From a gamma proteobacterium endosymbiont of Lamellibrachia anaximandri (GTDB taxonomy: Bacteria > Pseudomonadota > Gammaproteobacteria > Chromatiales > Chromatiaceae): DNA of 32,550 nucleotides. The DNA lies in contig JAESPD010000043.1 in assembly GCA_016756855.1 (NCBI GenBank), positions 1 through 32,550 of the forward strand. Reading direction: 5' to 3'. A program made the position numbers and the translations under genes. Under the pieces are notes generated by a model, which was not told where the DNA came from, made no database searches, and saw nothing but the letters and a program-made list of their open reading frames with translations. Of the stretch, positions 10,277 through 19,040 are shown in pieces (position 1 is the first letter of the stretch; the number at the start of each line of letters is the position of its first letter).

Positions 10277-10645
10277 TCAGGCCCTGGGTGGGCGGAAGAG
10301 AGAAGAGGAGAGTTGGCTTACAAAGCCCTTGTCTGCCCTGGGCAAGACGGGCGTTACGGCAAGATGGGTGGGGAGTAAAAAAATCGGCAGCAGCGCAAGC
10401 GCACAGGATGCGCACTGACCGGATGAGCAGCTATGACCGCCACAGCCATCGTCTACGTTGCACTGTTCGCAATCGTGGGCTGCTTGGTTCATCACCATGC
10501 CGCTATCATGTATATCCGACATCTGATGCACGCTCCCCTCCCGATCTGGGGAAGCGGCGAAACCGGCCATCGCACCCCGCAAAGGAGACAACCCCAGCAA
10601 TAGTGTCAGGAGGACGGCCAGCAATTTGTCAGATAGTCGAGGCAT
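10277..10645 (-). CDS. small exported Cys/His-rich protein upstream of copAB
   Basis: 122 residues. A signal peptide (LLAVLLTLLLGLSPLRGAMA) is followed by a ligand-rich region: HQMSDIHDSGMVMNQAAHDC, then CEQCNVDDGCGGHSC and CSSGQCASC, then a hydrophobic segment ALALLPIFLLP and a SSSLFRPPRA tail. Position directly before copA-copB and the Cys/His content resemble CopL/DUF2946-type proteins that in other bacteria affect copper-dependent expression of copAB. Identity is by context and composition, not by a diagnostic motif. No clear ribosome site was seen before the ATG. It shares its plan with the protein at 581-988. Confidence 0.65.
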   Translation of the reverse strand: MPRLSDKLLAVLLTLLLGLSPLRGAMAGFAASPDREGSVHQMSDIHDSGMVMNQAAHDCEQCNVDDGCGGHSCSSGQCASCALALLPIFLLPTHLAVTPVLPRADKGFVSQLSSSLFRPPRA

Positions 10646-10732
10646 ACAGCTAGATAATACTGAGATTCATTCTTATTTCAATTATTTTTTCTGGCAGTCA
10701 ATTTTCAAAAAAGTTCCATCTCTTTTGTCGGT

Positions 10733-10784
10733 CAGGGGCCTGAGTCAAACCGAATGCTATAACAGGATTGACTCCGGCCCTCTG
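10733..10784. repeat. long imperfect hairpin after the Spy-like gene
   Basis: Arms 10733-10748 and 10768-10784 pair as CAG-GGGCC-GAGTCAA with one bulged base and one mismatch (15 paired bases, 19-base loop). It begins 12 bases past the stop of the Spy-like gene at 10796. No U-run follows immediately on either strand, so it is better described as an intergenic palindrome or RNA-stability hairpin than a standard intrinsic terminator. Confidence 0.6.
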
Positions 10785-10795
10785 GAAGTGACCCC

Positions 10796-11302
10796 TCACC
10801 GCAGGCCGTGGTGCAGGCCAATCAGGTTCCCTGCTCTCTCCTGTTGCTCGGGAGTCAGCACAGCATACAGATCACGACGGGCAGTGATCACCTTTTGCAT
10901 CTGTTCCAACCCCTGCTGGTGGAAGGTGAAGCGCTGTTCAGGTGCTATCTGACCCGACCCAAACATGGTCTGCCGATGAGATAACATCACTCCAGCCTTG
11001 CCTTTTATTGCATCTTCATAGGTGTTCCAGGCACCTTCCTGGTCGGCCGTAATACCCAGCGTGCTCTTAAGTCCTGTCAACTGCTGATCCGCATAGGCAA
11101 CGGGATCACCACCCATCATCCAGCCCGGGCCACCACCTGAACCGTGCATTCCACCCGGACCACCCATCATCCCGTGGTGGCCACCCCAACCAGGACCAAA
11201 CCCAGGGCCAAATCCTCCGTGGGCGAATACACCGGACGCCACGCTGATAACGAGTGCGGAAGCGGCTGCGATACCCAGAAATTGTTTGGTCGTCTTTTTC
11301 AT
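10796..11302 (-). CDS. Spy/CpxP-like (LTXXQ) periplasmic protein with His/Met/Gly-rich N-terminus
   Basis: 168 residues with a signal peptide (FLGIAAASALVISVASGVFA). The mature N-terminus is very rich in Gly, His and Met (HGGFGPGFGPGWGGHHGMMG and further GMHGSGGGPGWMMGG). The rest is helical, with QQLTGLKSTLGITADQEGAW and a second related motif LYAVLTPEQQERAGNL, the paired LTxxQ-like motifs of the Spy/CpxP/ZraP family. These act as ATP-independent periplasmic chaperones or metal-stress sensors. AAGGAG lies six bases before the start. The gene is divergent from the response regulator at 11500, a frequent arrangement for CpxP/Spy-type genes and their two-component system. Confidence 0.88.
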   Translation of the reverse strand: MKKTTKQFLGIAAASALVISVASGVFAHGGFGPGFGPGWGGHHGMMGGPGGMHGSGGGPGWMMGGDPVAYADQQLTGLKSTLGITADQEGAWNTYEDAIKGKAGVMLSHRQTMFGSGQIAPEQRFTFHQQGLEQMQKVITARRDLYAVLTPEQQERAGNLIGLHHGLR

Positions 11303-11317
11303 GACTCTCTCCTTTTT

Positions 11318-11455
11318 GCGTTACAGTAAATTGAATTCAGTTCAGCCTCTTGGCTTGATTATTATTAAACTGCACTTGTGTAAGTCGTCTGTGTCGAAAA
11401 ACAGGCTTTTTGTAATCTTAAGTAACAGAGGTCTGGAAAATTACCTGGCGTTACA
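11318..11455. promoter_or_regulatory. divergent promoter region with repeated GCGTTACA boxes
   Basis: The 197-base gap between the Spy-like gene and the response regulator contains two direct copies of GCGTTACA (11318-11325 and 11448-11455), each followed within about ten bases by AATTGA/AATTCA-type sequence, plus TAATCTTAAGTAAC between them. One copy lies near each gene. OmpR-type regulators bind direct repeats, so these are candidate operators; the evidence is only the repetition and the location. Confidence 0.3.
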
Positions 11456-11499
11456 ATTCACCCCAGCGCAGGGCAGAAAAACACTTTAGATTTAGGGCC

Positions 11500-12225
11500 A
11501 TGAACAGATCCCAGGATCACATATTGGTCGTCGATGACGACCCCGAAATCCGTCATCTTCTCAAGACCTATCTGGAGAAGAATGGTTATCAGGTCACCAC
11601 GGCGGCAGAGGGCAACGGCATGTGGATGGCGCTGGACCAGGCCCACATCGATCTCATCACCCTCGACCTGATGTTGCCCGGCGTTGACGGAATGGAGCTA
11701 TGCCGCACACTACGAGCCCGCTCCAGGATTCCGGTGATCATGCTGACCGCAAGAGGTGACGAAATGGATCGCATCCTGGGCCTGGAGATGGGGGCGGATG
11801 ACTATCTGGCCAAGCCTTTCAGTGCCAGGGAGCTGCTGGCCAGAATCAAGGTGGTACTGCGGCGGGTACGGGATCTGTCCATCGATCCACTGGCTGACGC
11901 CCCGGCGAAACTCATATTCTCCGACTGGACATTGGATAGCCGGACCCAGCATCTCACGTCACCTGACGGTGTAGTGGTCCCGCTGAGCAACGCCGAGTAT
12001 CAGCTGTTATACGTACTGCTGACCCACCCCAATCGGGCACTCACCCGCGACCAGTTACTCGACCTGACTCAGGGACGGGACAGTGGCCCCTTCGACCGTA
12101 GCATCGATGTACTGATCGGCCGTTTGCGCAGACGCCTCGGTGACAATGCCAAGCAGCCGGAACTGATCAAGACCCTGCGCGGCCGTGGGTACCTGCTCGC
12201 GAGCAAGGTCTCATCAACCCACTGA
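11500..12225 (+). CDS. OmpR/PhoB-family response regulator
   Basis: 241 residues. Receiver domain 1-120: acidic pocket DDDP (12-15), phosphoacceptor Asp56 in LDLMLPG, Thr in MLTARG and Lys in LAKPFSARELLARI. The C-terminal winged-helix domain includes LSNAEYQLLYVLLTHPNRALTRDQLLDLTQG, RSIDVLIGRLRRRLGD and LIKTLRGRGYLL, as in OmpR. The divergent Spy-like gene, the copper island and the Met/His-rich sensor suggest it controls envelope copper stress genes (inference). Thirteen bases separate it from the kinase. Confidence 0.94.
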   Translation: MNRSQDHILVVDDDPEIRHLLKTYLEKNGYQVTTAAEGNGMWMALDQAHIDLITLDLMLPGVDGMELCRTLRARSRIPVIMLTARGDEMDRILGLEMGADDYLAKPFSARELLARIKVVLRRVRDLSIDPLADAPAKLIFSDWTLDSRTQHLTSPDGVVVPLSNAEYQLLYVLLTHPNRALTRDQLLDLTQGRDSGPFDRSIDVLIGRLRRRLGDNAKQPELIKTLRGRGYLLASKVSSTH

Positions 12226-12238
12226 AGAGGATATTCCA

Positions 12239-13642
12239 GTGCGCCTGTTGCCAAGATCACTTTTCGGAAGATTGGTACTGTTGTTGCTGACGGGCCTGGT
12301 TCTGGCCCAGTTGCTGTCGACGTTCATCCTGTTACGCGACCGGGGACAGGTACTCTACAAGTCGATTCGGGAAAACCTGATCATTCGCACAGCGGGCGTC
12401 GTCCGTCTGCTTGACACCCTGCCCGCCCAGGATCGTCAACAACTGATACCGCTATTGGCCAGCCCGGAGCTGCAGATCACCCTCTCCGGGCAACCGATAC
12501 CGGTCCCGCCACTGCAACGAAATTCTGCGCTTGCATCGAAGCTGGTCCGGCGTGAACTGTTGCATCGGCTGCCGCAGGACACCAAGATCCTGATCTCCAT
12601 CGAAGACTCACTCCCACAGCCGCAGATGCCTCCCATGCACCGCCGGCATATGATGGGCGGCGGCCCAATGTCGGGACCCTGGGCCTATATGCACGGACTG
12701 CACGCCATGGCACGTTTTTCCCACGTCCAGGTGCAGTTACAGGATGGCACCTGGGTACACTTCAAACACGGTCTTTCCGAGCGCCTCTTCGATTGGCCCA
12801 CCCGTCTTCTCATTGTTTTGGGGGTCCTATTGATCAGTGTGATCCTGCTCTCTCTCATCGGCGTGCGTTCACTTATTCGCCCTTTGCGGAAACTGAGGCA
12901 GGCCGCGGAAGGACTCGGCAGGGATATTCGGCAACCCCCTCTCGATGAGACAGGCCCCACTGAGGTCAGGGATACGGCGAAAGCCTTCAACACAATGCAG
13001 ACCCGGCTGAAGAACTATATCGAAGACCGGGCAGGTATCCTCGCCGCAGTCTCACATGATCTCAAGACACCGCTGACCCGGATGCGTCTCCGCACGGATC
13101 TGATGGAGGACGAGGAGCTGCGGGCGAAGACCCAAAAGGATCTTGATGATATGGAGTCCATGGTAAGTGCGACGCTTGACTTCATGCGCGGCACAGAGAC
13201 CAGTGAATCCAGCCGGCGCCTGGATCTGATGGCACTGTTGGAGAGCATCCAGGAGGATGCACTGGAAACAGGAGGAAACGTCCGGTTCACGGGACAGGTA
13301 ACCCGCCTCTACAATGGCAAACCTCTGGCGCTGAAACGCTGTATCGTCAACCTGGTGGAGAATGCCGTGCGCTATGGTGGACAGGCCGACATAAGGGTTG
13401 AAGATGCTGAGGCAGCGGTGGTTATTTCAATCTGTGACAGAGGCCCCGGCATCCCAGAAGATGTCCTGAAAAAGGTATTTGACCCCTTTTTTCGTTTGGA
13501 AAACTCTCGTGCACAACATACTGGTGGGACCGGTCTCGGTCTTGGCATTGAGCGAAACATCGCCCGCGCTCATGGGGGGGAGCTGATGCTGTACAACCGG
13601 CCCAAGGGCGGATTGTGCGTCAAGCTGTCGCTACCAAGGTGA
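12239..13642 (+). CDS. EnvZ-like sensor histidine kinase with Met/His-rich periplasmic region
   Basis: 467 residues from a GTG at 12239 preceded by AGAGGA. Two transmembrane helices (about 10-32 and 188-210) flank a periplasmic region of about 155 residues. Within it, residues 129-161 are dense in Met and His (MPPMHRRHMMGGGPMSG, then YMHGLHAM and FSHV), a possible copper ligand patch. Cytoplasmic part: HAMP (209-262), HisKA with phosphoacceptor His273 in AAVSHDLKTPLTRMRL, and an ATPase domain with NLVENAVRYG, DRGPGIPE, FDPFFRLE and GTGLGLGI. It pairs with the adjacent OmpR-type regulator. The kinase fold is certain; copper sensing is inferred. Confidence 0.94.
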   Translation: MRLLPRSLFGRLVLLLLTGLVLAQLLSTFILLRDRGQVLYKSIRENLIIRTAGVVRLLDTLPAQDRQQLIPLLASPELQITLSGQPIPVPPLQRNSALASKLVRRELLHRLPQDTKILISIEDSLPQPQMPPMHRRHMMGGGPMSGPWAYMHGLHAMARFSHVQVQLQDGTWVHFKHGLSERLFDWPTRLLIVLGVLLISVILLSLIGVRSLIRPLRKLRQAAEGLGRDIRQPPLDETGPTEVRDTAKAFNTMQTRLKNYIEDRAGILAAVSHDLKTPLTRMRLRTDLMEDEELRAKTQKDLDDMESMVSATLDFMRGTETSESSRRLDLMALLESIQEDALETGGNVRFTGQVTRLYNGKPLALKRCIVNLVENAVRYGGQADIRVEDAEAAVVISICDRGPGIPEDVLKKVFDPFFRLENSRAQHTGGTGLGLGIERNIARAHGGELMLYNRPKGGLCVKLSLPR

Positions 13643-13817
13643 CCTCACATTAATTTGAGAACAGCTGGCAAATACGGTAACCCCGCCCGCATGCTTGCCG
13701 TCACACCTTGAGGCCCGTAACATCTGGCCCCTGCCAGTTAGGGAACTTTCAAATCGACCGGCAGATGAGATCAGGATGCAAGAGAACCCATCAAGCCCAA
13801 ATGGACAGGAGGTCCAG

Positions 13818-15746
13818 ATGCCGTCAAGGATTCAGACAACACTGCGAAAACATTTCGGTTTCACCGAACCACGCCCCGGCCAACAGGAAGTGATGCAGCT
13901 CCTGCTGGAAGGCCATTCGGCCGCCGCCGTCTTCCCTACGGGTGGCGGCAAATCGCTCTGTTACCAACTGCCCGCGCTGCTGCTACCCGGTGTAACCCTG
14001 GTGGTCTCACCTCTGATCGCCCTGATGAAGGACCAGATCGATGCACTCACCGCAAGGGGCATCAGCGCACGCCGGCTCGATTCCAGTCTCAGTGCCGACG
14101 AGTACCGGGAGGTGATGACGCAGCTCAGAAGCGGCACCCTGCGTCTGCTCTACGTGGCCCCCGAGCGCTTCAATAACGAACGCTTCCGCGAGGCCCTGCG
14201 CCGGATCGACATCTCCCTGTTCGCCGTGGACGAGGCCCACTGCATCTCCGAATGGGGCCACAACTTCCGCCCCGACTATCTCAAGCTGGCGGGATTCGCC
14301 CGGGAGTTCGGCGCCGAACGCATCCTGGCCCTGACCGCCACCGCCACGACACCGGTGCTGGAGGATATCTGCCGGCTCTTTGCAATCGGCCCGGAGTGCG
14401 CCATCCGCACCGGATTCTACCGCCCCAACCTCACCATCGAGACCACGCCGGTGGATGCCACGGAACGCGACAGGATACTGCTTGATGCCATCAGGGAGGC
14501 GCCAACCGGATCCGCCATTGTCTATGTCACCTTGCAAAAGACAGCAGAGGCGGTGGCCACAATGCTGGCCGCTGCCGAACTTCCGGCGCGGGCCTATCAT
14601 GCCGGTCTGAAGGACGATCTTCGAAACCAGGTACAGGAGTGGTTCATGGCCGCCGACGACGGCATCGTGGTGGCCACCATCGCCTTCGGCATGGGGGTGG
14701 ACAAGGCCGATATTCGTGCCATCTACCACTACAACCTGCCCAAGAGCCTGGAGAACTACTCCCAGGAGATCGACCGCGCCGGGCGTGACGGACAACCCGC
14801 CCTCTGCATGATGCTCGCCTGCGCCGACGATCTGAACGTGCTGGAAAATTTCATCTATGGTGACACCCCGGATGAAGCGGCGCTTCACAGCCTGATCAGC
14901 GACCTCTTCGACCAGGGTGACGACTTCGATGTCAGCCTCTACACCCTCTCGGCGCAACACGACATCCGCCCCTTGGTGCTGCGCACCCTGCTCACCTACC
15001 TGGAACTGGCGGACTATCTGGAGGGTGGTACCCCCTTCTACGCCGATTACAGGTTCAAACCCCTGCTGAGTTCCGCAGAAATCCTCTCCCGTTTCGATGG
15101 CGAACGGCGGGCTTTTCTCGCCGCCCTGTTTCGCCAGGCGGTCAAGGGCCGAATCTGGTTCAACCTCGATCCGGCTCAGGCCGCCGTTAACCTGAAAACC
15201 ACCCGGGAACGTATCATCAGCGCCCTCGACTGGCTGGGGGAACAGCAGTTACTGGAGGTTAAGGTGGCCGGCATCCGCCACCGCTACCGGCGTCTTCGCC
15301 AACCCGATTCCACCCAGGGGTTGGCCCACGAACTACACCAGCGCATGCTCAAACGGGAGAAGGCGGAGATCCATCGCCTGCAACAGGTACTCGACCTGGT
15401 GGACCTGGACGGCTGCCAGACCAATACCCTGTCAGCCCACTTCGGCGAACAGCGGGAGCAGCCCTGTGGGCACTGCAGCTGGTGCCGGCGGGGGAAACAA
15501 AAGATAGCGCCGCGCCTGATCGTTTCCATCAGCGATGGGATCTGGCAGGAGGTTAGCAACCTGAAACAGGAACAGGGAGAGAGTCTTGCCGACGCACGCC
15601 TGCTGACCCGTTTTCTCTGTGGAATCGCTTCCCCCCGGTTGAGCCGGGAGAAACTGACCGGGCATCCACTGTTCGGCAAGTTGGACCAGATACCCTTTGA
15701 CAAAGTACTCGTCTGGGCAGAAAAGCGTACAAACCATCCCGATTAA
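13818..15746 (+). CDS. RecQ-family ATP-dependent DNA helicase
   Basis: 642 residues from the ATG at 13818, chosen because AGGAGG lies five bases upstream and the protein then begins at the conserved LRKHFGF...RPGQQEVM motif. Helicase core: Walker A PTGGGKSLCYQLPAL (about 40-55), LVVSPLIALMKDQ, DEAH in LFAVDEAHCISEWGH.FRPDY, ALTATAT, and domain 2 with AYHAGL, VATIAFGMGVDKADIR and QEIDRAGRDG. A zinc-type cluster Cys533-x16-Cys550-x2-Cys553-x2-Cys556 has the same internal spacing as E. coli RecQ but lies about 150 residues further along, after winged-helix-like sequence. RecQ unwinds DNA during recombination repair. The SNF2 gene follows after 64 bases. Confidence 0.93.
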   Translation: MPSRIQTTLRKHFGFTEPRPGQQEVMQLLLEGHSAAAVFPTGGGKSLCYQLPALLLPGVTLVVSPLIALMKDQIDALTARGISARRLDSSLSADEYREVMTQLRSGTLRLLYVAPERFNNERFREALRRIDISLFAVDEAHCISEWGHNFRPDYLKLAGFAREFGAERILALTATATTPVLEDICRLFAIGPECAIRTGFYRPNLTIETTPVDATERDRILLDAIREAPTGSAIVYVTLQKTAEAVATMLAAAELPARAYHAGLKDDLRNQVQEWFMAADDGIVVATIAFGMGVDKADIRAIYHYNLPKSLENYSQEIDRAGRDGQPALCMMLACADDLNVLENFIYGDTPDEAALHSLISDLFDQGDDFDVSLYTLSAQHDIRPLVLRTLLTYLELADYLEGGTPFYADYRFKPLLSSAEILSRFDGERRAFLAALFRQAVKGRIWFNLDPAQAAVNLKTTRERIISALDWLGEQQLLEVKVAGIRHRYRRLRQPDSTQGLAHELHQRMLKREKAEIHRLQQVLDLVDLDGCQTNTLSAHFGEQREQPCGHCSWCRRGKQKIAPRLIVSISDGIWQEVSNLKQEQGESLADARLLTRFLCGIASPRLSREKLTGHPLFGKLDQIPFDKVLVWAEKRTNHPD

Positions 15747-15810
15747 TTATGTCACTCCAGTAACAACCGGCCCATTGATATTGTTAAAGATATATTCTCA
15801 CCCCCCAACC

Positions 15811-18800
15811 ATGATTCACACCCTGAAAGACTTACGCAAACGATTTGGCCCAGCCTGGGTTGAGCAGGGCTCACGCTTCCTGAAGAATCATGCCAATTTC
15901 ATACCCCAGGTTCAGCGAGGGGGGGCGTTGATCACGGCACTGATCAACACCGGCCAGCAGCGGTTACGGGTCTATGTCCGCGTACAAATGGATCCGGGCG
16001 AGAAGATCCAGATCAACGGGGAGTGCAGCTGTTCATCAGGACAGAACTGCTCGCATGTGGCCGCTGTACTGATCAAGGTATTGCTGGATGAGCAGGAGAT
16101 ACCAGGAGAGGCACCGGAAACCAGGAAGGCAAAGCACCCCTTGGGACGACCCGTGGCGGGGTTGCTGGACTATCCGCCTGGCGTGCATCAGCGCCTGATC
16201 TATCTTCTCCGCCCCGACCCGGCTGATCCTTCCCGAATAGAGGTTGAGACCCGTTGCGCCCGGGCACTGAAAAACGGCGGTTACGCGGAGGATCGCATCT
16301 ATGAACCCGCCTGGGCTCAGCGGGGAACACCTCCACGTTTTCTGCTGCAGACCGATCTCGATATTCTGGCTGGCCTGAATCAGGGGGAAGAAGTAAAACC
16401 GTCGCTCAAAGGTAAGTCAGGTGAACAGCTGCTGCGCGCCATACTGGAGACCGGGCGCTGCCATCTGGGGCATATTTCCGGGAGGATCCTGCGCCGGGGC
16501 AAACCACAGCCTGCAACCCCCTGCTGGGACGTGGACTCCATCGGCAGTCAACGGATCAGATGGCATCAACGCGCCACCATTTTCCTCGCCTCTCTCTGGT
16601 GTCTGGAGTCTGATCGATGCACCCCCTTGACGACTGACCTGCCCGACGTTCTGGTAGCGAAGCTGACAGCCATGCCCCCAGTGACCCCGGAACAGGTTCC
16701 CAAGGTAACGGCCGACCTGCAAAAGCACTTTCCTGACACCACACTGCCCCCCTTGCGACAGATCAGGGTTGAGCGGCGTCCCCCTGTGGTGCCTCAGCCT
16801 TGCCTGCACCTCTGCGGACAGGAGATGCCCCTGGCCTGCCTCTCATTCAAGTATCACGAAATCCGCATCGGCACCCGGGGACCCCCTTTGCAGTTCAAGG
16901 ACGGCACACAGGTACATCTGATCCGGGATGAACCCGCCGAGCAGCGCTGTATAGAGCAACTCATCACATTGGATTTTCGCATCCATGTGGGTCAGAGCAG
17001 GGAGAGAGCAACCGACTGTTTTTCACTTGTAGATGAGCTGCTCCCCTGGCTCGATTTTCAATCCCGTCAACTGCCGGAATGGGAGACTCAGGGTTGGCGG
17101 GTAACCTGTGACAAGGATTTCCCCCACCGCCTGGCCCGCCCGGACCACTGGTACAGTGAACTCGAACCCCTGGAAACGGAGGCGGACGACTACGGCATCA
17201 GCGTCGGCGTCGTTCTGGAGGGCCGACGCATCAACCTTTTGCCGGTCCTGGTAAAGTGGCTGCACGAACTGCCACCGGAGCGGCGCGGGGAGAGACTGGA
17301 TGGGCTGATCCATGAGCACGGGATGATCGTGCCCCTGGAAGACGGCCGCCACCTGCTCCTCCCCCGAAACCGCGTTCGCCAGATTATGGAGACCCTGTTC
17401 GAGCTGCACGACAGCAGGCTCGACGAGATGCAGCGTCTGCGGCTCAACCGCTTCCAGTTGGCCCGTTTGGCGGAACTGGACGAGTCACCGGACGGCGAAC
17501 CCCTGCAATGGCTGGGTGCAGAAGCGTTACACAGCCTGGCAGAGACCCTACGCAACATCGGATCCATCCCCGCCATAACGCCACCGGCGGGCCTGCGGGC
17601 GGAACTGCGTCCCTACCAGCAACGGGGCTTGGACTGGCTGCAATTTCTGCGGACTCATCGACTGGGTGGCATACTCGCGGATGACATGGGACTCGGCAAG
17701 ACTGTGCAGACCCTGGCTCATCTGGTGTACGAAAAAGAACAGGGGCAACTGGACAGGCCCAGCCTGGTGATCGCCCCCACCAGTCTGATGACCAACTGGC
17801 TACGGGAGGCTCAACGCTTCGCTCCCGATCTGCGAACGCGGGTCCTGCATGGTCCCCTGCGGCACGAACTGTTCGAAGGAATGGGGGAACAGGATCTGCT
17901 GATCACCACCTATCCCCTGCTGCTGCGAGACCAGGACAGGCTACTGGACCAGGCATATCACCTGCTGATTCTGGACGAGGCCCAGGCCATCAAGAACCCC
18001 AAGGCCAAAGTTGGCGCAATCGTACGCCAGCTCAATGCCAGACACCGAATCTGTCTGACCGGTACGCCGGTGGAAAACCATCTGGGGGAACTCTGGTCCC
18101 TGTTCGATTTCCTGTTGCCCGGTCTGCTGGGCGAGGAGCATCAGTTCCGCCGACGTTGCCGCAAACCGATTGAGAAATGGGGCGACGAGCATCAGGCCGA
18201 CCGGTTGCGCCGCCGCATCCGGCCTTTCCTGTTACGGCGCACAAAACAGGCGGTGGCGCCGGAACTGCCACCCAAGACCGAGATCCTGCGCACAGTGGCA
18301 CTGCAAGGGGCGCAACGGGAACTCTATGAGGATATCCGTCTGAATATCTACCGGCGGGTACGCGAGGCGGTGGACGAAAGAGGCATCTCCCGCTGCGGAA
18401 TCCTGATCCTCACCGCCCTGCTCAAGCTGCGTCAGGTCTGTTGTGATCCACGCCTGATCAGCCCGGAAGAGCGGGGGCGGATCGAGACCGGACACTCCGC
18501 CAAGCTGGAACTGCTCATGGATCTGCTGCCGGAGATGATCGAAGAGGGCCGCCACATTCTGCTCTTCTCCCAATTCACCTCCATGCTGGAGTTGATCGAG
18601 CAGGCACTGCAGACGACCGGCATCGACTATGTCCTGCTCACCGGCCGCACCCGCGATCGAGCCACCCCCATTGACCGTTTTCAGACCGGCAAAGTACCCC
18701 TGTTTCTCATCAGCCTCAAGGCCGGCGGCATGGGCCTCAATCTTACTGCAGCCGATACGGTCATCCACTATGATCCCTGGTGGAATCCTGCCGTGGAACG

Positions 18801-19008
18801 CCAAGCCACAGACCGGGCCCACCGCATCGGCCAGGAAAATCCGGTATTTGTCTACAAGCTGATCAGCGAGGGCACCGTGGAGGAACGAATACAAATCATG
18901 CAGGAACGCAAACAGGCCTTGGCCGATGGGCTTTATGACAGCACCGGCGCCGCCGATCCTCAATGGACAGAAAACGACCTTGATGAGCTGTTCGGGCCAT
19001 TGGCCTGA
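15811..19008 (+). CDS. SWIM zinc finger SNF2-family helicase
   Basis: 1065 residues. The start MIHTLKDLRKRFGPAW fits this family although no ribosome site is visible before it. A SWIM zinc finger (Cys72, Cys74, Cys80, His82 in CSCSSGQNCSH) is followed by a long middle region, then a SNF2 ATPase: LRPYQQRGLDWLQFL, Walker A DDMGLGKTVQT (about 622-632), APTSLMTNW, DEAQ box LILDEAQAIKNP (about 717-728), LTGTPVENHLGELWSLFDFL, and the C-terminal helicase domain with LLFSQFTSML, LLTGRTRDR, LISLKAGGMGLNLTAADTVIHYDPWWNPAVE and DRAHRIGQ. These are DNA translocases with proposed roles in repair or chromatin/transcription. Lies between recQ and an unrecognised gene, likely one transcript. Confidence 0.93.
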   Translation: MIHTLKDLRKRFGPAWVEQGSRFLKNHANFIPQVQRGGALITALINTGQQRLRVYVRVQMDPGEKIQINGECSCSSGQNCSHVAAVLIKVLLDEQEIPGEAPETRKAKHPLGRPVAGLLDYPPGVHQRLIYLLRPDPADPSRIEVETRCARALKNGGYAEDRIYEPAWAQRGTPPRFLLQTDLDILAGLNQGEEVKPSLKGKSGEQLLRAILETGRCHLGHISGRILRRGKPQPATPCWDVDSIGSQRIRWHQRATIFLASLWCLESDRCTPLTTDLPDVLVAKLTAMPPVTPEQVPKVTADLQKHFPDTTLPPLRQIRVERRPPVVPQPCLHLCGQEMPLACLSFKYHEIRIGTRGPPLQFKDGTQVHLIRDEPAEQRCIEQLITLDFRIHVGQSRERATDCFSLVDELLPWLDFQSRQLPEWETQGWRVTCDKDFPHRLARPDHWYSELEPLETEADDYGISVGVVLEGRRINLLPVLVKWLHELPPERRGERLDGLIHEHGMIVPLEDGRHLLLPRNRVRQIMETLFELHDSRLDEMQRLRLNRFQLARLAELDESPDGEPLQWLGAEALHSLAETLRNIGSIPAITPPAGLRAELRPYQQRGLDWLQFLRTHRLGGILADDMGLGKTVQTLAHLVYEKEQGQLDRPSLVIAPTSLMTNWLREAQRFAPDLRTRVLHGPLRHELFEGMGEQDLLITTYPLLLRDQDRLLDQAYHLLILDEAQAIKNPKAKVGAIVRQLNARHRICLTGTPVENHLGELWSLFDFLLPGLLGEEHQFRRRCRKPIEKWGDEHQADRLRRRIRPFLLRRTKQAVAPELPPKTEILRTVALQGAQRELYEDIRLNIYRRVREAVDERGISRCGILILTALLKLRQVCCDPRLISPEERGRIETGHSAKLELLMDLLPEMIEEGRHILLFSQFTSMLELIEQALQTTGIDYVLLTGRTRDRATPIDRFQTGKVPLFLISLKAGGMGLNLTAADTVIHYDPWWNPAVERQATDRAHRIGQENPVFVYKLISEGTVEERIQIMQERKQALADGLYDSTGAADPQWTENDLDELFGPLA

Positions 19009-19040
19009 GCCTCTATCCCCACTGAATTTAAGATGACACC

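Noticed and set aside
13653-13665. TTTGAGAACAGCT upstream of recQ, identical to a stretch before the ECF sigma gene
   Set aside because: A 13-base match is expected by chance in a window this size, and at recQ no CGT box lies 16 bases after GAAC, so a shared ECF promoter is not supported.
14007-14960. 317-codon minus-strand frame opposite recQ
   Set aside because: Antisense to the helicase core; no ribosome site and no family features.
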